Numbered from the stretch's first letter, positions 12,629 through 28,591 are shown. The stretch is 64,000 nt of DNA from Wuchereria bancrofti (GCA_005281725.1 SSBO01000001.1:8336115-8400114), one strand, 5' to 3'. Made by a program: numbers and translations. Notes: generated from the letters alone by a model not told the origin.

Positions 12629-15600
12629 GTATTATTGTAAGTAACAATAATTATACGGATTTTAAATGGAGTTTAATTCCAACAATTCCTGAAAACCATT
12701 TTCAACTCTACTCGTACTTATGAATGAAAATTTAATTGCTCTCACTATTTCAAGCTCCAATTCATTCCCATATTTATGTATTCATCCTAAGCATCAGTTT
12801 TATCATAGATAAAAAAATTTTCTACAAATTAATTAGTGTATTAAAGTGATAATTAATTATCAAATTTATTTACTGATTATATTTTAATCTCTACGATGTA
12901 CTTTATAAAATTTTCTTAAATTTATAAGTCAAAATGACGCGATTCAATTATCTAATTTATTTGACTAGTTATATTTTAATTTCTGCAATGTTTTTTCTTT
13001 TTTTAATTTGAACTAAAAGAATAAATTAGTTTGGTTCACTTTATTAAAACTAAATCCAGCGATAACGGATAAATTATTAGCTAATCAGGTAAAGTAAATT
13101 TGATTTTTTTTTAGATTTTTTATTCAGGATAACTTATTAAGGAAATTTTAGCTATCGAATTTTGAAAAAGATGTAATTTCAACCGATGATGGATCAAAAA
13201 ATTTATTCGGTTTATTCATGCAGTGATGAATAAATCGAATATTTTTCAATCACTCATCGAAAGTACGACTGGTGGAAAATATTCGCTTTTTCACATTTGC
13301 TAAAAAATATTCCATTTTTTCACATTTGATAAAAAAAAATTATTCAATTCATTTAACACTGTATAATCATAAATCTGAAAAAATATCAGACTTGTTGATC
13401 TCTTATAAAAGCAATAATTATATCCATATTTACCCATATTCGCTTTTTATTCTGCCTTTTATAATTGATGTTATTTTTTCAATTTTTTTTTAGATTTTTA
13501 AAAATTATGTCTTTATAAGCTTATGAACCTTATAGAATAGTAAATTTTACGGCTTTTTGATATGATCACATAATTTCCTATTAGTACTAAAATACAATAT
13601 TGCATATTGGATAAATATCGTTGATGTTTTACAAAGATTTAATATTATAACACATACACACATGGTAGAATATAAATGAGATTTCATTTCTAGATATGAT
13701 ATTGGCATCATCAATATTAATTATCAGGAATTTATTGTAAAATGAAAAGGATTTGTTCCATTTGAATATCATTATGCATTTATAATTAATTAGATATCAT
13801 TTTGTAATAAATTTAGTAAGCAAAATGAAAAGGATTTCTATATTTTTAAAAATTTTTCACAAATTATAAAAAATTGAAAAATTATTTTTAACTTTAGCTT
13901 ATAATTAATTATTCAACTAATTACTGTTGTAATTGAAATGATCAATAGAATGATTTTATTAATTTCATTTGTTAGAATTTTTCTTATCAACTTTATTCAT
14001 AACATTAATCATTTCCCATTCATTATTCCCATTTACACGCTTTTTCTTTCTTTTTTTTCTTTTCCTTTATCAGATATTTATCAATTTTAACATAATATTA
14101 CCATTTTATATTTTACATTTTTTAGTGTTTCAACTTTATTTATACCAACTTCCCATTATTCTTTTCATTTTTCATTATGCATCAGCAACATAATATCTTT
14201 ATCTAAACTACCTTATCATTAATTCAACCTTATTTCTTCATGTCGTTATATTTACTTATTCATATTCATCCAAATATCATCACTATTATCATTACTATCA
14301 TTATCATTATTGAAAACATTTATATTTGTCTATCCTTTCATTTAGATAAATCTGATATTACAGTTTAAAAAAAAAAAAAATCCAATGAACAATTGCGATA
14401 TCCCTTCGTTCGTTTTCGCTTTTGTAGTGATCCTTTGGTTAACCAATCAATTTATGCAATGCCATCATCAATTGTAAAGTACACACATAAACAGAAAATA
14501 TTGTTTTCATTTTCAGTTTTATTTAAATCTCTTTTTTTTCACATAATATTTATATATTTTTTTTATTGATCATAATTTACTTTGATTACTAAATTATTGC
14601 TGAATAATCAATCATTTAATATTAAATGAAAAAGGATTTGATTGATTTCATATTGATGATCATCTTTTATATTTTAACAACGTCATGATATATATATGCT
14701 TCATTTCGTTTCAATGCATTCCATTTATTTAATTCCTTTTTTTTTTGTATCCACAAGTAATGATAATGAGTAAACAGTTTAGCAATAATGGAAAGAAAAT
14801 CAAGTTAATTTTAAAGATATAAATTAAATTAATAAGTACAGAATTAGTATTATTAAATGAAAAAAATAAATTAGTTACATTCAATAATGTATAACATTTT
14901 ATTTTTTCTGGAGAAATCTCTTATGCTATGAGTAAACAACAAGTATTATCTGTAAATAAATTAACTTTGCCCTTTAAAAGAACATAGTTATTCAGTCAGT
15001 GGATAATTCATAACAATTGAAATTTCATCTCTAAATTTGTATAATATTGTTTTGTTTTTTTTTTCCTTTCATTATTCTTATGAATTGATTGAAAGATATG
15101 ATTTGTTATGATTTATAAGATGATTTACTTCACTTTTTTTATTATGAACTAAATATTAGCAATATTTAATTTGAATTTTCAGCAATAACACATTGATCAT
15201 CAATACAACTAATAGTTTATGCTTATTTAAATATAATTCATCCTTGTTATGACTTATATTCACTAACTAAATAATTCTGTACCACAAATGAAAATTTTTA
15301 AAGTGAAAAGAAAGGAAATACGGTCTGAAAAAAAAAAGAAATGCTACGGTCTGTTTATAACTATCAATTTCTATGTAAGCAAAAAATAATGAAAGCTATA
15401 ATAAATAAATGTTTTAAATAGCACTGCTTAAATTACTATCAACAAAAATTCAAAAACAAGTTTATTGCTGTTGAAAAAAAAATCTTGTTTATGATTTTTT
15501 TTATAATTTCGAAAATCGATTTTCTATTTTTTTAATCGTAAATCACAGACATTTCTGTTTATATTATGCAACAATAATTTATAATATAAAAATAATAAAC

Positions 15601-18600
15601 TTATAAGTTTCTAAAGTTAAGTGGATAAATTTGAAGAAAAATAGCAAATTGATACATTTTTAACATTACATTTTAGTCATCTCGATTTATTCCAATGTTA
15701 AAAATTCAATTTTTCTTACAATTCCTTTTTTCTTTTCATTTACTATTAAGAAATTTGATTAGATTTATAAATTTATTATTCATATCAACGAGACTTATGT
15801 TCGAAACAGTAAATTAAAATGATCAATTCAGTTCTAATAAAAACAATTTAGCAGTGCTATTTATAAGTAATAACTTTCCATAATTATATATATTGTAATT
15901 ATCTTCTTCAAATGTCTTAATATCGCCATTTAATAAAATTTGCGCCAAATAATTACTCACATGCACAAAACAGTTAGCTGCTTATAACTTTTAAATATGA
16001 TAATCACTTTATTAAAAATTATTGCAAGGAATCAAAATTTTTATGGCATATTAAATAGGAAATTTAATTTCCCAATCGAAAAAATATTTACATAAATTTA
16101 TAAAACCAAATTTTGATTTACAAAAGAAATAAGAAGGAAAAAAACTTTTTTTACGGTAATGAAAAATTTGTGCAAATAAAAGAAAATTTGTATTTCCGTT
16201 TAGCACATTTGAAAATAGTAATTTCTTTTCTGCATAGACTACCTTTTAATAAAAATGTAAAATTTATTTATACAATTTCCTTATCTTTTCTTTATTCTTA
16301 TTTTTTTTAAATTTATTGTTAAAAAAGAAATGATCGATAAATGAAGGAATGGAAGTAAATACGAGTATAAGTAAGAATATTGCAATGAGAGTATAAGTAA
16401 GAATATTATGAGTCATTTAAATTAATTTTAGTAAAACAAAAATACGACTTTTTCTTCTTATAAAAGAAAATAATCAAGGTAAAAAAATGATCGGTTTAAT
16501 ATTACTTATATTTCGATATTTAATTATTATTTATTTCCTTGTTAACTGAATAAAAAATTTGAAAAATTTTTAGTGGGTTTTGAAAAATATGATTGTCAAA
16601 TTGATGAAATATGGCATTAATCATGTATTCTTTAGACTATTTGAAATGTTGTTAGTAGTCATATTACTTCACTAGGCTATTCTTCTACATATGCAACTTT
16701 ATGCTGTTAATATTATAATTTTCATGTTACAAAATTTAAACATAAGTTATATGCTTGATTTTAAATATATTTTATGTGATCATTCTTCTACAAAATTTAA
16801 ATATACTTGTTGTATTTAAATCTTTTTTTAGTAAAACGGAAATAAAATTTTTTGCTTATTCGTAACAAAATTAAAGATCATTCTCTTCATTTTTATCCAC
16901 TCTTTTATCCACCAATTACTTACAGACAATTAAAATAATTTTTAATACAGAATAAAAGGATGAATTGAATTGGTAATTTGATCAGATTGCTAATTACCGA
17001 AATTATATTGCCAATTTTATGAAGCTGTCAATTATAAGAGCAAATTTCGGCATTTTTTTATTATAAACAATGCGACACTAAACAGGAACTAGCTAATAAA
17101 TTCCGCATGTTAATATCGATTTATAATTTAATTTATAAATTTCGATTAGAATTTTCCGAGAGTCGATATTTAATCTTGTTTTCATGGTATAAATGAAATT
17201 AATCCTTTCAAATTTACAATGGTTAAAGTTGTAATGAAATTTTACATTATAAAATTGATGTCAAATAAAGAAATTTCAGGATGCAGAATTTGTACATATA
17301 TTTTATAAATGAGTGATATTTCAGATTAAGAAATCAGACTATAAGTAAATTTCATCTTTAAAAATGAATTTTATTTATAACAAACAACTTACTACAATTG
17401 ATTTTGCTCAAATATCTTTTCACTTCACCATTCATATATGCTAAAAAAGCATTCCCGCAGTGCAAAATTAAATTTTCATTTAGTTTAATATACATATTTA
17501 AAAATTGTAAAAAATAATTTAGAAAAAAAACCACTAAAAATAAATTTGGTGATTTATCATTAATATCCAATTATTATTCAATACTTTGATATTTTCAGAT
17601 AGTTAAAAGGTTCTATTTGAATAACTCGTCGATATAAATCAAATAATCATTGCTAGGTGTTTAAAAAAGATAAAATATTGATAATTTGAAATATATACCC
17701 ATTAAATTGTACTTTCGAACCTTTCTTTTTTCTTTTTTTTTTGAAATTTTTACTTTTTCTTTTGTTTAGATAAGATAGATAAGCGGATACCTGGTCAACC
17801 CTTTCTTCGCGAATCATTTTATCCTTTTTAGTACCATTTAGTTATTTATTTCTATTGTTTTTAATAAATTGCATTTTTTCCTTTTTTTTATTTAATTGCT
17901 TACTTTATTTAATTAGACCTATTTGGCATAAATCAAAATGTAAATAAACAGAACTGATGAAAATTGGAGGATAACGATCAACGGTCGATCAATTGATGGC
18001 TAAATTCGAAAAGATTTAACTGTTTTGTACTTTTACGAAATGCCTTTGTTTTTAAACTCTTTTAACAATTTTCTAAAGCAAAAAATTGGTATTATATGCA
18101 AAAAAGAAGCTAAAAGTCATTTTGTAACAAATGAACTAATTAACAAGCTAATTTTGCCTGATTTCTTAACTTCTGGGAAAAAAGAATTTCGAAAAGAATT
18201 GAAATCTAATTTTCAGCAATCTTAAGTTTTATCTCTTATTTATAATCTTAAAAATATTTATATTTACATTAGCAAAATAAATTTCTTTCAAATTTATTAT
18301 GAAACATTTTGTATTAATATATGGGATTATATTACATGGCGAATCAAACTTTTACAATTTTAATTTACTTCAGAGAAATTTTTTAATTCTTGAAAAATTT
18401 TTGTAAAATATGATAGTGTTTTTAATTCCTAAAAAATTTAAGGTGAATGCTTTTTCAGTGCTTAAGCAAAATTTAAAAAATATNATATTATTATTTAATT
18501 ATTTAGCTGAAAAAATATACTTAAAAAAAGGAAATATGATTTTTAGTTGACAATTGACAAAAAATTTAGCTTGACTACTATAATAATTCGAATATGATAA

Positions 18601-21600
18601 AAAATGGTAAGCATGATGATAATTTGTCAGTTTTAGGGAAAAAAATTCGCTTTTCTTGTGTTTACACAATTATGGTAACGTTTGCTTTCTATTTGCTAAA
18701 CAAATAAAAAGTTTACATTTTTTTTCTTCATCAATTTATATTAGTGATAATGATTTATCATTCAATTATAATGATGATTTTAATTTAATTTCATAAGTTT
18801 TTTATGGCGATAAGAAAGAAAAAAAAAACAAAAAGCAAAAATTTTTGTTAATCTTCACAATTCATTTATGTTAGAATTCCGATCTTTGATATTTTAGTTT
18901 ATATTGTTTCTCTATTCAATTGTTAAAATTGATTTCTCTATTCAAGTGATTAATTTTGCTGATGTGAAGATTTTTACGTTTATTCTTATCTCATTTAACG
19001 ACTTAATTGCTTTTTTGTTAAAATTAAAATTGTTATAGGTTTCTTTTTTCCACTAATATTTCTTGCAAATAATTTCTATAACTTTTTAGAATCAAAGGAA
19101 ATAGATTGAAATTAATAATAGATAAAAGAAAGCCGAAGAAAAATTTTAAATCTCAGTGATTTTTATAAATTATTTACAATATACTATAATTCAGCAAACA
19201 TATTCATTATTTAAAATAATTTATTATTATAATGTTTCAGATCTTCAATTAAAATAGATCTGCATTTTCCGAGAATTTGAACTTTAACAGTAATTTTGTA
19301 GACAATCTTAAAATTCCACATTTTATTTTATAAATAAAAATAATCGCCGTACTATTTCATAATAATTTAGGGTTGATCCAGTGCTATTTTGTCCTGCGTT
19401 CTGGTAGTCCGATTAATTATGAATGAACAATTAGATGAGTTAAAAGTTTTTTACCCAAAGATATTCATACGTCAGTTAATGACATGACATTTACTCAAAT
19501 GTCATCATATTGTCATTGATCAAATAATTATTTTTTTTCTTTGAAGTTTTTTTTGAACATCAAACAATGTAAATAATTCAGTATTCCTAATTCACATAAT
19601 TTCTTTACATTTTATTGAAATGTTTTTGCCGAGGAATTGCAAGGTTGTATTAACATTTAGTTGATTCACAATATAAATTAACAGCAACAATTCAATTCAA
19701 ATACTCATATTTCTCAAAACTCAGTGCTGTTGCTTTAACCATTATGGAAGCACATTATCAATGTTTTATCAATATCAGTGCAACTATGTGATAAACCAAG
19801 GAAATATTAAGAACCATTTATATATAAATTATATGTTCAAAAGTAACAATGCAATGGATTGAAGAAAATTTTTCAATCTATCCAGAAGCAATGAAAAAAA
19901 GAGCTAACTTTAACAAATTTGTGTTTATTGTTGGAATTATAGATGATGATAAGTAAAACTTTTTGAAATATACAACTTGAGCATTGTTGTTGTAAATTTA
20001 ACTGAATTTATCACCAAAAGGTTAGCTTCAGTTTGATTGATTTGCATGTAGAAATGATTAATTTCTCATTTATTCAACTTAAAGAGAAACAAAACTAATT
20101 AAAATTTATGATATGTCAGTTATTTTCAGATCTATGTGTAAAAATTTAGTTTTTTATTGCATTTATAATATTTTTCATCAATTCATATATTACTGGAGAA
20201 GTTTGTAGAAATTTAAAATTGAAAAATTTTTAGAAATTGAGGAGCAAAAAAAAGAAAAAAGATTAGAAAAGATAACTAAGTCATTTTTTTCAATTCTCTA
20301 ATGGTTCAACATCAAAATATATTTCATTTTAATCTTGTATTAATCAAAAATCAATAAAAAAGAAATCATTTTTTTTTCACGCAAAATTTTTTTCTCTTTT
20401 TTTTGTTTTTCTTACTTATCTTGTCATTGCTTACGTAATATTTTTAAGCATTCACTTCTTATGAGCTATTTTTTTAATCCATTGATTGATAAATTCGACT
20501 AATTTCATAATCAATTAATTCATCATATTTTCTTGCATAACAAATTTACTAAAATTTAAGCTTACGTTTCTCTCTTGCTTATCTCTTTTTCTTTCAAATT
20601 GATTATTTAATATCATTAAATATAAGTTAACATACTGCTTCATATATTTTATAAAGTTATCGCCTACCTTATGACATTATTCATTTTACTAATATTGCGA
20701 AAATGTAATATCACGAAAATATGATCAACAAAATAATAAATTAATTTTCCTAATGCCCACATTATTTGGCTTATTTCATAAATTTACATTTAAAACTATC
20801 AATATATAATTACTCCATTTACATACTTTTCGAAATAAGCAGCAAATGAAATTTTACTTGTCAAATGTATATGAGTATTCATTTTTCTGAAGTATTAAAA
20901 ATGAAAACCAAACAAAATATCATTTTTAAAATAAAATTGAAATTAGTGGGAAATTAGCATTCGAAAATTAGTAGTAGAAGTGTTCAGGAATGATAGAAGA
21001 ATTAATTCATTCGATTATTTTAAAAATTTCAATTTTTGAAATCCATCAATAGCATAATATATTATGTGAAAGAAAAATTAGATCTCGATACATATTGTAG
21101 CAAATACATATGCACAACTTTTTTGTATTTTGATTTTTAATTTGGACAAAATTTCGTACTTCTCAAATTTCCATCCTTTATAATATATGAAAATAATGCC
21201 TTCTATCTTATCACTAATCTATATTCATTCTCTCTACTTCTTTACAATATATGGAAGATTATTAGCAACTAATTTTCAAAAAGTAGAAAAACAATAAAGT
21301 AAAAAATCAAATGTTTTAATAATAAGTAGGTCTTATTTCACAAAATTATTAGAGAAAAAACTTGCCTTATTAAATGTTTTACAGCACTTAATTTGTTTTT
21401 TAATTTGTTTTTAATACATTATGTAAATATATTTCAACTACCATAATCCATGCAAGTAATTGTAAAAAAAATTGAATCATTTCCATCTCTTCACTTTTTG
21501 CTAAAGTAGACTTTAATTTCCCTACTGAAATAATACTAGAAATTTCGGTTAGAATTTATATTTTAGGTGAAGGAGTTGACTAATCACAACTAATCAAAAA

Positions 21601-23347
21601 CAAGGTTACAAAATTACTGCATTATAGAGTAATAACACTGAGAAAATAAATAGAAAAGATATGAAATATGTGAATTAATTTTCATCCAGAAATTTTTCAA
21701 ACCAAAAGATCAAAAATTTTAACATTTATCTTTTTCATCTATGCCATGTGTTTTTATAGTGCTCCGAAAGTTTGGAATAAGGCAATGAGATGTTACTGTT
21801 AATATTTTAATTTTATTGTTAATTTCTCATCATATATCATTGCTTAAAATTATGTAAGTAAGTTAAAAGTAATTTAGTTGCAAAAAGATTTTTGTACTTG
21901 AATCTATGAATTTAGCCCCATCGCATTACTGAAACTTGTTATGCTATAACTTTTGGTTATATTTTTATAATTTATAAAATTATAGTTACACTTTTTTTAG
22001 AAAAATTATTGAATTTAAAGTAAACATTAAATATTTAAACATATAGCAGAAAATCAGTTTCCATTTCCTACTAAAAGAAAAAAAGAAATGAAGAATTTGA
22101 AGACGACGAAAGAAAAATATTTTCACTGTCACCAAATGTTGCATAGTACAAGGGAGCAGAAGAAATTTTTTTTCTCTTGTTTATAAACGATATTATCAAG
22201 ATTTAACTTATGATGAAATTAATTTGAATATTTCATACAAGACAAAAGAACTAATTTAATAAATGAACACAAAATTCATTAGAACTTTTCACTTAATTAA
22301 TCATCTTAGATTTCTTTTAGTTATAATTTTCTAAGTTTTTCTAGTGAATTTACAATATATATAGAAAACTTATTCTTTTATTTTTATAAAAAATACTTAA
22401 TAGCAAACTTCCTATTCCATATTTTGAAATTTTTGAATCAATTTTATTCATTTTTCAGCAAAAGATATTTAAAAATAACAAATTAAACTCAAAAAATCTA
22501 TTTACATGCTTCTAAACGAATGTTTAAAATAAGTCAAGCACTCTGGACTATTCTGCAAATTTTTAATTAACAGCTCTCGACAATTTCTACATTAAATTAT
22601 GTCAATCAATTATTTCAATTAGTTATAATTTTTAACATTAGCAGCTATATCGTTTCCTTAATGATTGATTTTAATTAATGATACAGAAGATAGCTATATT
22701 TTCGATGGTTCCAACAAGCTTAATCGTTAACTGTTAATTTTGTTATCATTATTAACAAGTGCTAAATGAGATGCTTTGGGAATTCTTGCAGAAAACTGCA
22801 GCAACGAAAAATTCCAATGATATCAACAATTTTTTTTTTTTTTTTTAAATCTCAGAAAATTATTCATGCGTATTTCCTTATTCTTCATTTTAAGAATAAT
22901 TTTTAAATAGTTTAAATTAAATCTTTTAAAAAGCTTATGAAAATGCTTCTAAAAAGAATAAATATGATTCTTTTTTATTTTTTAATATGATTTTCTTTCT
23001 CATCAATATATTCTTTTCTCCAAATATTAATCATTAATTTTTAGAATTAAAATAAATCTTTTGAAATTTCTTCTCAATGAAATATGCAACTTTTGTTTAT
23101 GTGAAAAGTTATTCTTTTTTCTTGTTTTATAGAAATTTAAACAATTTACATCGAAGAGAACATCATAATTTTCCTCATCTGCTTTTTATTCTTTTTTGAA
23201 ACGATAAATATTTTTTTGAGCTTTATTAAATTCAATGTTAATCTAATTTATTAATTCATATTACTGTTTTTCATTATCATTTCAGAAAAGAACTACAATT
23301 ATAATAGAAATACAAGGAAATATTTCAAATTATTTCTTCAATGAAGA

Positions 23348-26300
23348 ATGCAAAAAGCATTTGGAAGATTTATTTTTGCCATATTAATATCCTTTTCAAC
23401 TGTTATTATCATAAGCAAATTGGATGATAACACTACAGTGTGTAATCAATATTATGAAAATGATATCTCACGGTTAGCGTACTGTTTTAGTTTAAAAAAT
23501 TATATTTACTAAACATTTTTTATTATTCATGATTTTTTATTGGTAAATTTTGACATTTGAGCTGACTTTTTTTTTAATATGATTTATTACTTATATGATT
23601 CCAAAGAAATGCTAGAATTAAATAGTTATAAAAAACCGATAGTATTGTTTTGATCAGTCTATAAAAGATGATGTGAAAATGATATATACATAGAATACTT
23701 CATTAAAATATTTGCTTTTCATTATAACTAAATATGAGAGAATGAATAAAATAATTTTGCTACCATTTTATCTTGAACACAATGAGTAGAAAGAGCAAAG
23801 GATTAAATATCATTATTATATGATGAATGGTAACTTTTGATTTTGTTATTATGTTATAATTAATTTTCTCACTAATATGATTGTCACTTTTCATCCTTAG
23901 TAAGTGTAAATCATTTTTAACTTCAGATTTTATGTATATAAAAATTATTGTGTGTTGCCTTATGTGAGCCATAGCGATATGGAAAGTAATATGACTATAT
24001 TTGAAAGGATTACGCTAGTTTTACAGATCAGCTACAATTATTTGAATAATAATATTTTGGAACAGGTATTTATTTCAAGAATAAATTATTTAAATTTGAA
24101 CGAACTTCGAACGCTAATTACAATTGCAAAATTTTTTAAATATTATTTTCATATATTTTAATTCCACATATCATAGATCTTGTAGTTGCTTCTTGTACAG
24201 TTTACTGCAAAAATTTTATTTACAAAAAATGGAAAATTAAGTTGAACACATTGTAAAGCGACACTTTGACTTGTACAGTAAGACTACTATTTTAAAATGT
24301 AATAACTATGGTGGATTGCTGTTGTGATTGATTGACATTAAAAGGTGAAGCAAAAAAAAAGGAGGAATTGACCGAATGATTGTTATACTCAAACAAAAAA
24401 AAAACTAATTTTGTTTAAATAAATAATTAGTTTCAAGCTAACAATTTCATATGATTGCATTCATTCCTTAAATTTTATTTCTTGTTTGTTTTAATCTGAG
24501 GATTGAAAAACTTTTGTTTAGAACTCAAGAAATAATTTATTTACTGGAATGTTTTAGCTTGAATCATGGGATGGTCCAGTGACATTTATGGTAATAATAC
24601 CATCAGTACAGGTTTATAAGACGATACAAAACATTAAAGAAACGGTAAAAATAATGTAATTTTTAAATTAAATTTAACTGCATGTAATTGGGCAACATTA
24701 AGATCAATTAAGAGCCCAAGATTTTAATTAATTTTCCTATATGACAGCTTTTTTAAATTTTCATAACTTTCTATGATTTCAGTTGTCACGCTTTCCTTCT
24801 CACGTGCTCAATAGATTAAGTGCTCACGTGTTATTCCGGTCTAAATATGGATGCAAAAAAGATGTAATTGATAAATTGAATGAAACAAACAGCGGATGGC
24901 GATATCCCATTAATGTAGCACGGAATGTAGCAAGGATGGTAAGCAAATTGAAATAATTTTAGATAGAAATATTTAGCAAAGTAAAAATAAGTAAGAGATA
25001 AACATTTCAATGGAATTACAAGATTACTAAGTATTAATTGGATATGGATGCTGAATTGGTGGAACAGTGCGTACAATTCCAAAATGAATTTATTATTTTA
25101 ATTTTTAAATGAGTGCTATTTTTTTGGAAGTTCTCTAATTTCTTTAATTTTAGTTTGTAAGATCTAAATATGTATTAATCAGCGATTCGGAATTTATTTT
25201 TCCTGAAAAATTTGAATCCAGAATGTGTGCACTTGCACAAAATCAATTGACGCGCAATCCAAAAACAGCACTTGTTGTACGAATATTTGAAGTAAACGAT
25301 ACCATTAAGCAGTAGGTTATAGGTACATTTGTGTAAACTTTTTTTTGCCTTAATTTTAAATATTATAATGTCACACGAACTGTGTTGTCACACAACCAGT
25401 GGATTAATTTAATTGGAACTACCGTAACAACCATGCAGAATGCAATGCATTTCTTTTAACATATATAATATATTTTTTTAAAAAAATTTAAAATAATTTC
25501 TCCTTCTGATATATGTATATAAAATATGAAAATTAATTTCGAAATTTCCACTTTTTTCCTACAAATATATCATAGAATCTTAAAGGTTTATTTGCTTAGA
25601 AAAAAGATGCAAGCCAAATCGGCTTTTTTTATCATTAATTTTGTTATTATAATTCTATGAAATATTCAGTAAATCACTTATTTTCTCTTTCTGAAACAAA
25701 AATTTAGTCTCTATTATACTTTTGTTTACCTTGTTTAAACTTGTAAATTATACAGATATACCGCTATGACGTTAAATGCTCATCATTTAGAATGCCACGT
25801 AATAAAGCAGAACTACGAGAATTATTTTTCAAAGGATTAGCAGTAGAATTTCATGTTCGATACAATATGAAAGAGCATACCATTCCACATTTGGATCAAT
25901 GGTTTAATAAACAAGAGAACAAACAAGAAGTCAATATAAATTCTATTTTAAAGTAATGTTTCTTTTTTTCTAATCACATTACTTTTTTTTGGAAAATATA
26001 TTTTTTATAATTTCACAAAATATTACGGAATTTTAAACAGCTCACAAGTTACAATAAATGTAAACTATAGAAAAATCTACTAACATTGACCCACTTTTTT
26101 TGCACTTTTTTTTTTTTTTCAGATTCTCACGACGCGGTTGGGAACCACAATTTGTTTCCCTTAATACTATACCATTGCATGATGAAAATTTTCCATTTTC
26201 ATTGCGTGATAATACAGTTCTTGTAAGTTACTTTATCATTACTTATGTGCGCTAATTAGAAAAAATAGAAATATCGAAAGTGAAAAAAAAGGTAACGGTT

Positions 26301-27189
26301 AAATGTTTACAAGCATATTTTATGCCATTATAAACGGAGAAATAAAAAAAACTTAAATGGTGTAGGAATGGTTTTTTCAAATCTTTGTGTTTTTAGTATA
26401 GCTTTGAATAAATACATGCCAAGCATTTACTCCTTTAATTCATAGGAAGTTAATAGGATTTTCCCCAAATAGAATATAATGACTGATAATTAATCACTCT
26501 TCTGCTAAACTTTTAAATTTAGAAAGTTATCTTAAGTCTTAAAGAAATTATTTCGTTAATGAAAATAATTAAATTTAATGTTATTAAGATAACATTAGTA
26601 ATATAACATTTCCTCTCTACTCGAAACATTATCTGTTTGACTTAAACAATCCATCCATCAATCAGTTAGCCACTCAATTCATCAATCAATTAGTCAATCA
26701 TTTCATTTCATCGTTCCTTTATAACAGTTGAATTGCTGTTATTTTTTCCTTTAGGAAAGACAATTTATATTTTTCTCTTAGATTTTTCTATAAGACATTA
26801 AACTTACATGCAAAAAGTTACACTCGAAAGCTTAAGACGCAAATTGAATTGAAAAGTAACAACTGTTTGAAGAAATTATCAGTTTTTTCAAGCAGCTAAA
26901 TTTGTAATAACATTTGACAGAGTAAATGTATAACTTTGTATTATGATAATGAATTGATAATAATTCCTTGCAGCGCTGGGAAATGTGCCGTCAAAATTAT
27001 ACATTTGCATTGGTGAATGATTTATTTATGGTACATCGTGGCATCAAAACAATAAAAGATCTACCACTTACCAAGAAACGTCAAAAGCATTCTCAAGCGC
27101 AATTTAACATTGCAATAAAACTTTTCAAACAACGCATGGATCATCAGTATCCGGAAACTAAGAAACTCTGTCCCGAATTTGGTGCTTAG
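23348..27189 (+). CDS. Glycosyltransferase family 49 (LARGE/B4GAT1-like) type II membrane protein
   Basis: Eight exons keep one frame through to TAG and give 380 residues: 23348-23472, 23927-24065, 24558-24644, 24783-24938, 25154-25311, 25791-25952, 26123-26222, 26974-27189. The first ~25 residues (FGRFIFAILISFSTVIIIS) form a single N-terminal membrane anchor, as expected for a Golgi type II enzyme. Family 49 hallmarks are WDGPVTFMVIIPS early, YPINVARNVAR in the middle, YVLISDSEFIFPE at the metal-binding site, and the C-terminal RGWEPQFV then FMVHRGIK. Such enzymes add glucuronic acid or N-acetylglucosamine to glycans; nematodes have an expanded set (bgnt genes in C. elegans). The exact donor and acceptor cannot be told. 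The usual D-x-D reads D-S-E here. A TTTCAG just upstream (23280-23285) is a likely trans-splice acceptor. Confidence 0.85.
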
Positions 27190-27463
27190 CATGAACTATC
27201 CAGAAATAATATCAATAGTTTCAAGATGCTTCCTAAAAATATGAGCTGAAGAATGATTTACTCGTGAGTTAGCCTTGATATCAGCAAATTTCGAGTTTTT
27301 AATTAAGTTTGTGATAAGACTTTTTTTCCAACCGTATCAAAACTGAAATATAATAACGTACATCACTTAGTGCACCACTCTGCAGATACGACGTAGTTGT
27401 GACGATCACAAAGCACTGCTAATTATACGTGGATTGTTCCCTGTTGATTTATTATTGTGCAAA

Positions 27464-27475
27464 TCAATAAAATCA
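27464..27475 (+). terminator. Likely polyadenylation signal of the GT49 gene
   Basis: AATAAA in CAATAAAATCATAAG lies about 280 bp past the stop codon and is the first canonical signal I see in the 3' flank. Confidence 0.45.
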
Positions 27476-28591
27476 TAAGAACGTTGGTCATAAATACTTT
27501 TTCTGGCTGTTACTGATCTATTAGTAAAAAGAATTTATTCTTATTATTAGGGTATTAAATCTTTGAATTATTTCAAAAAGATTAGTTTTTTTTTTGTCTA
27601 ACATTAACGCATTAGTTCTGGAACTTTAATGAGAAATCACAGTTAATAGCTTTTGAATTTCTTTACATCTGAAAAAAATTATCATCCGGTTGATACTTTA
27701 TGAAAAACAAATTGTAATTTGTATATACTGCAAATTCTAATATTTATCTGCATTATTAAAAATACAATGATAAATAATGGTGATGTGCACTACTGTTTAT
27801 TAAATATATTGCAATAATTATTGGAGTTTGATGAAAATTGAACAAAATCTGTAATTTTCGATGAAAAAACTCGGTAATAAAAGATGAAAAAATCAACCAA
27901 AAAATTATAGTCTGACAGAATGTGAAAAAATAAATTTATGTAGCAACAAGTAAAATGAACAAAAATATGGCATCGCTACAGGTATTACAAAAGCGAGTAA
28001 AGGTAAAGGCAAAAGAAATAGGACAATGAAGATAGTTGACATTCAAAAAAAGAAGGTTAAATAAATGAAGCAAACAAAGAGATGTGCACCAGAAAAATTA
28101 GCGTACCTCTAACAGTGAAGGAGTTAAATATTGGACCAACTTAATTCAATAATTAATCAATCATTTAGAAAATTTTTTGCTATTTAATGGATTGAGTTTA
28201 TCATTGTAATTGTGCTTATCTGCTTGTCTTGAAAATTTCAGCAGTTAACAAAGGTTATGTGCATTGTTTAAATGTTAAAAATTATTCCTTTGTTTCAAAT
28301 GAAATTTGCTTGCAACGTCGAAATATTGCAAAAGTTTTCTAATCATTGCTATAGATTCCGTTCAATGCATTCGTCTATACCAACTACAATAACAAACAAG
28401 GAAGGCTCTTGAGCATACGAAAATCCAATTCAACTCTAAGCCATAAGTTATATTCAGACTGAACCCCCAAGTTTCATGACAAAATCTGTCTAGAATTGTT
28501 GCAGATGAAATTTGCATATCGATTAAACAGATGAGAATTCTGTCTTATTGAGAGAAATGATTTATTTCAATTTATTGTTCCATTTATCACT

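Larger units (their letters stand above)
10800..23347. other. Gene-poor AT-rich intergenic region (about 12.5 kb)
   Basis: I see no coding exon chain, tRNA or rRNA here; open frames are short and of low complexity. Contents that stand out are two hairpins (11283-11340 and 11489-11576), a ~63-bp direct repeat (12397-12459 and 12566-12628), poly-T and poly-A runs, and an N at 18484. Confidence 0.5.

Noticed and set aside
13969..14193. 74-codon open frame rich in Phe/Leu/Ile, looks like a membrane peptide
   Set aside because: It follows from T-rich, pyrimidine-biased DNA; no splice or start context and the composition is that of translated poly-T.
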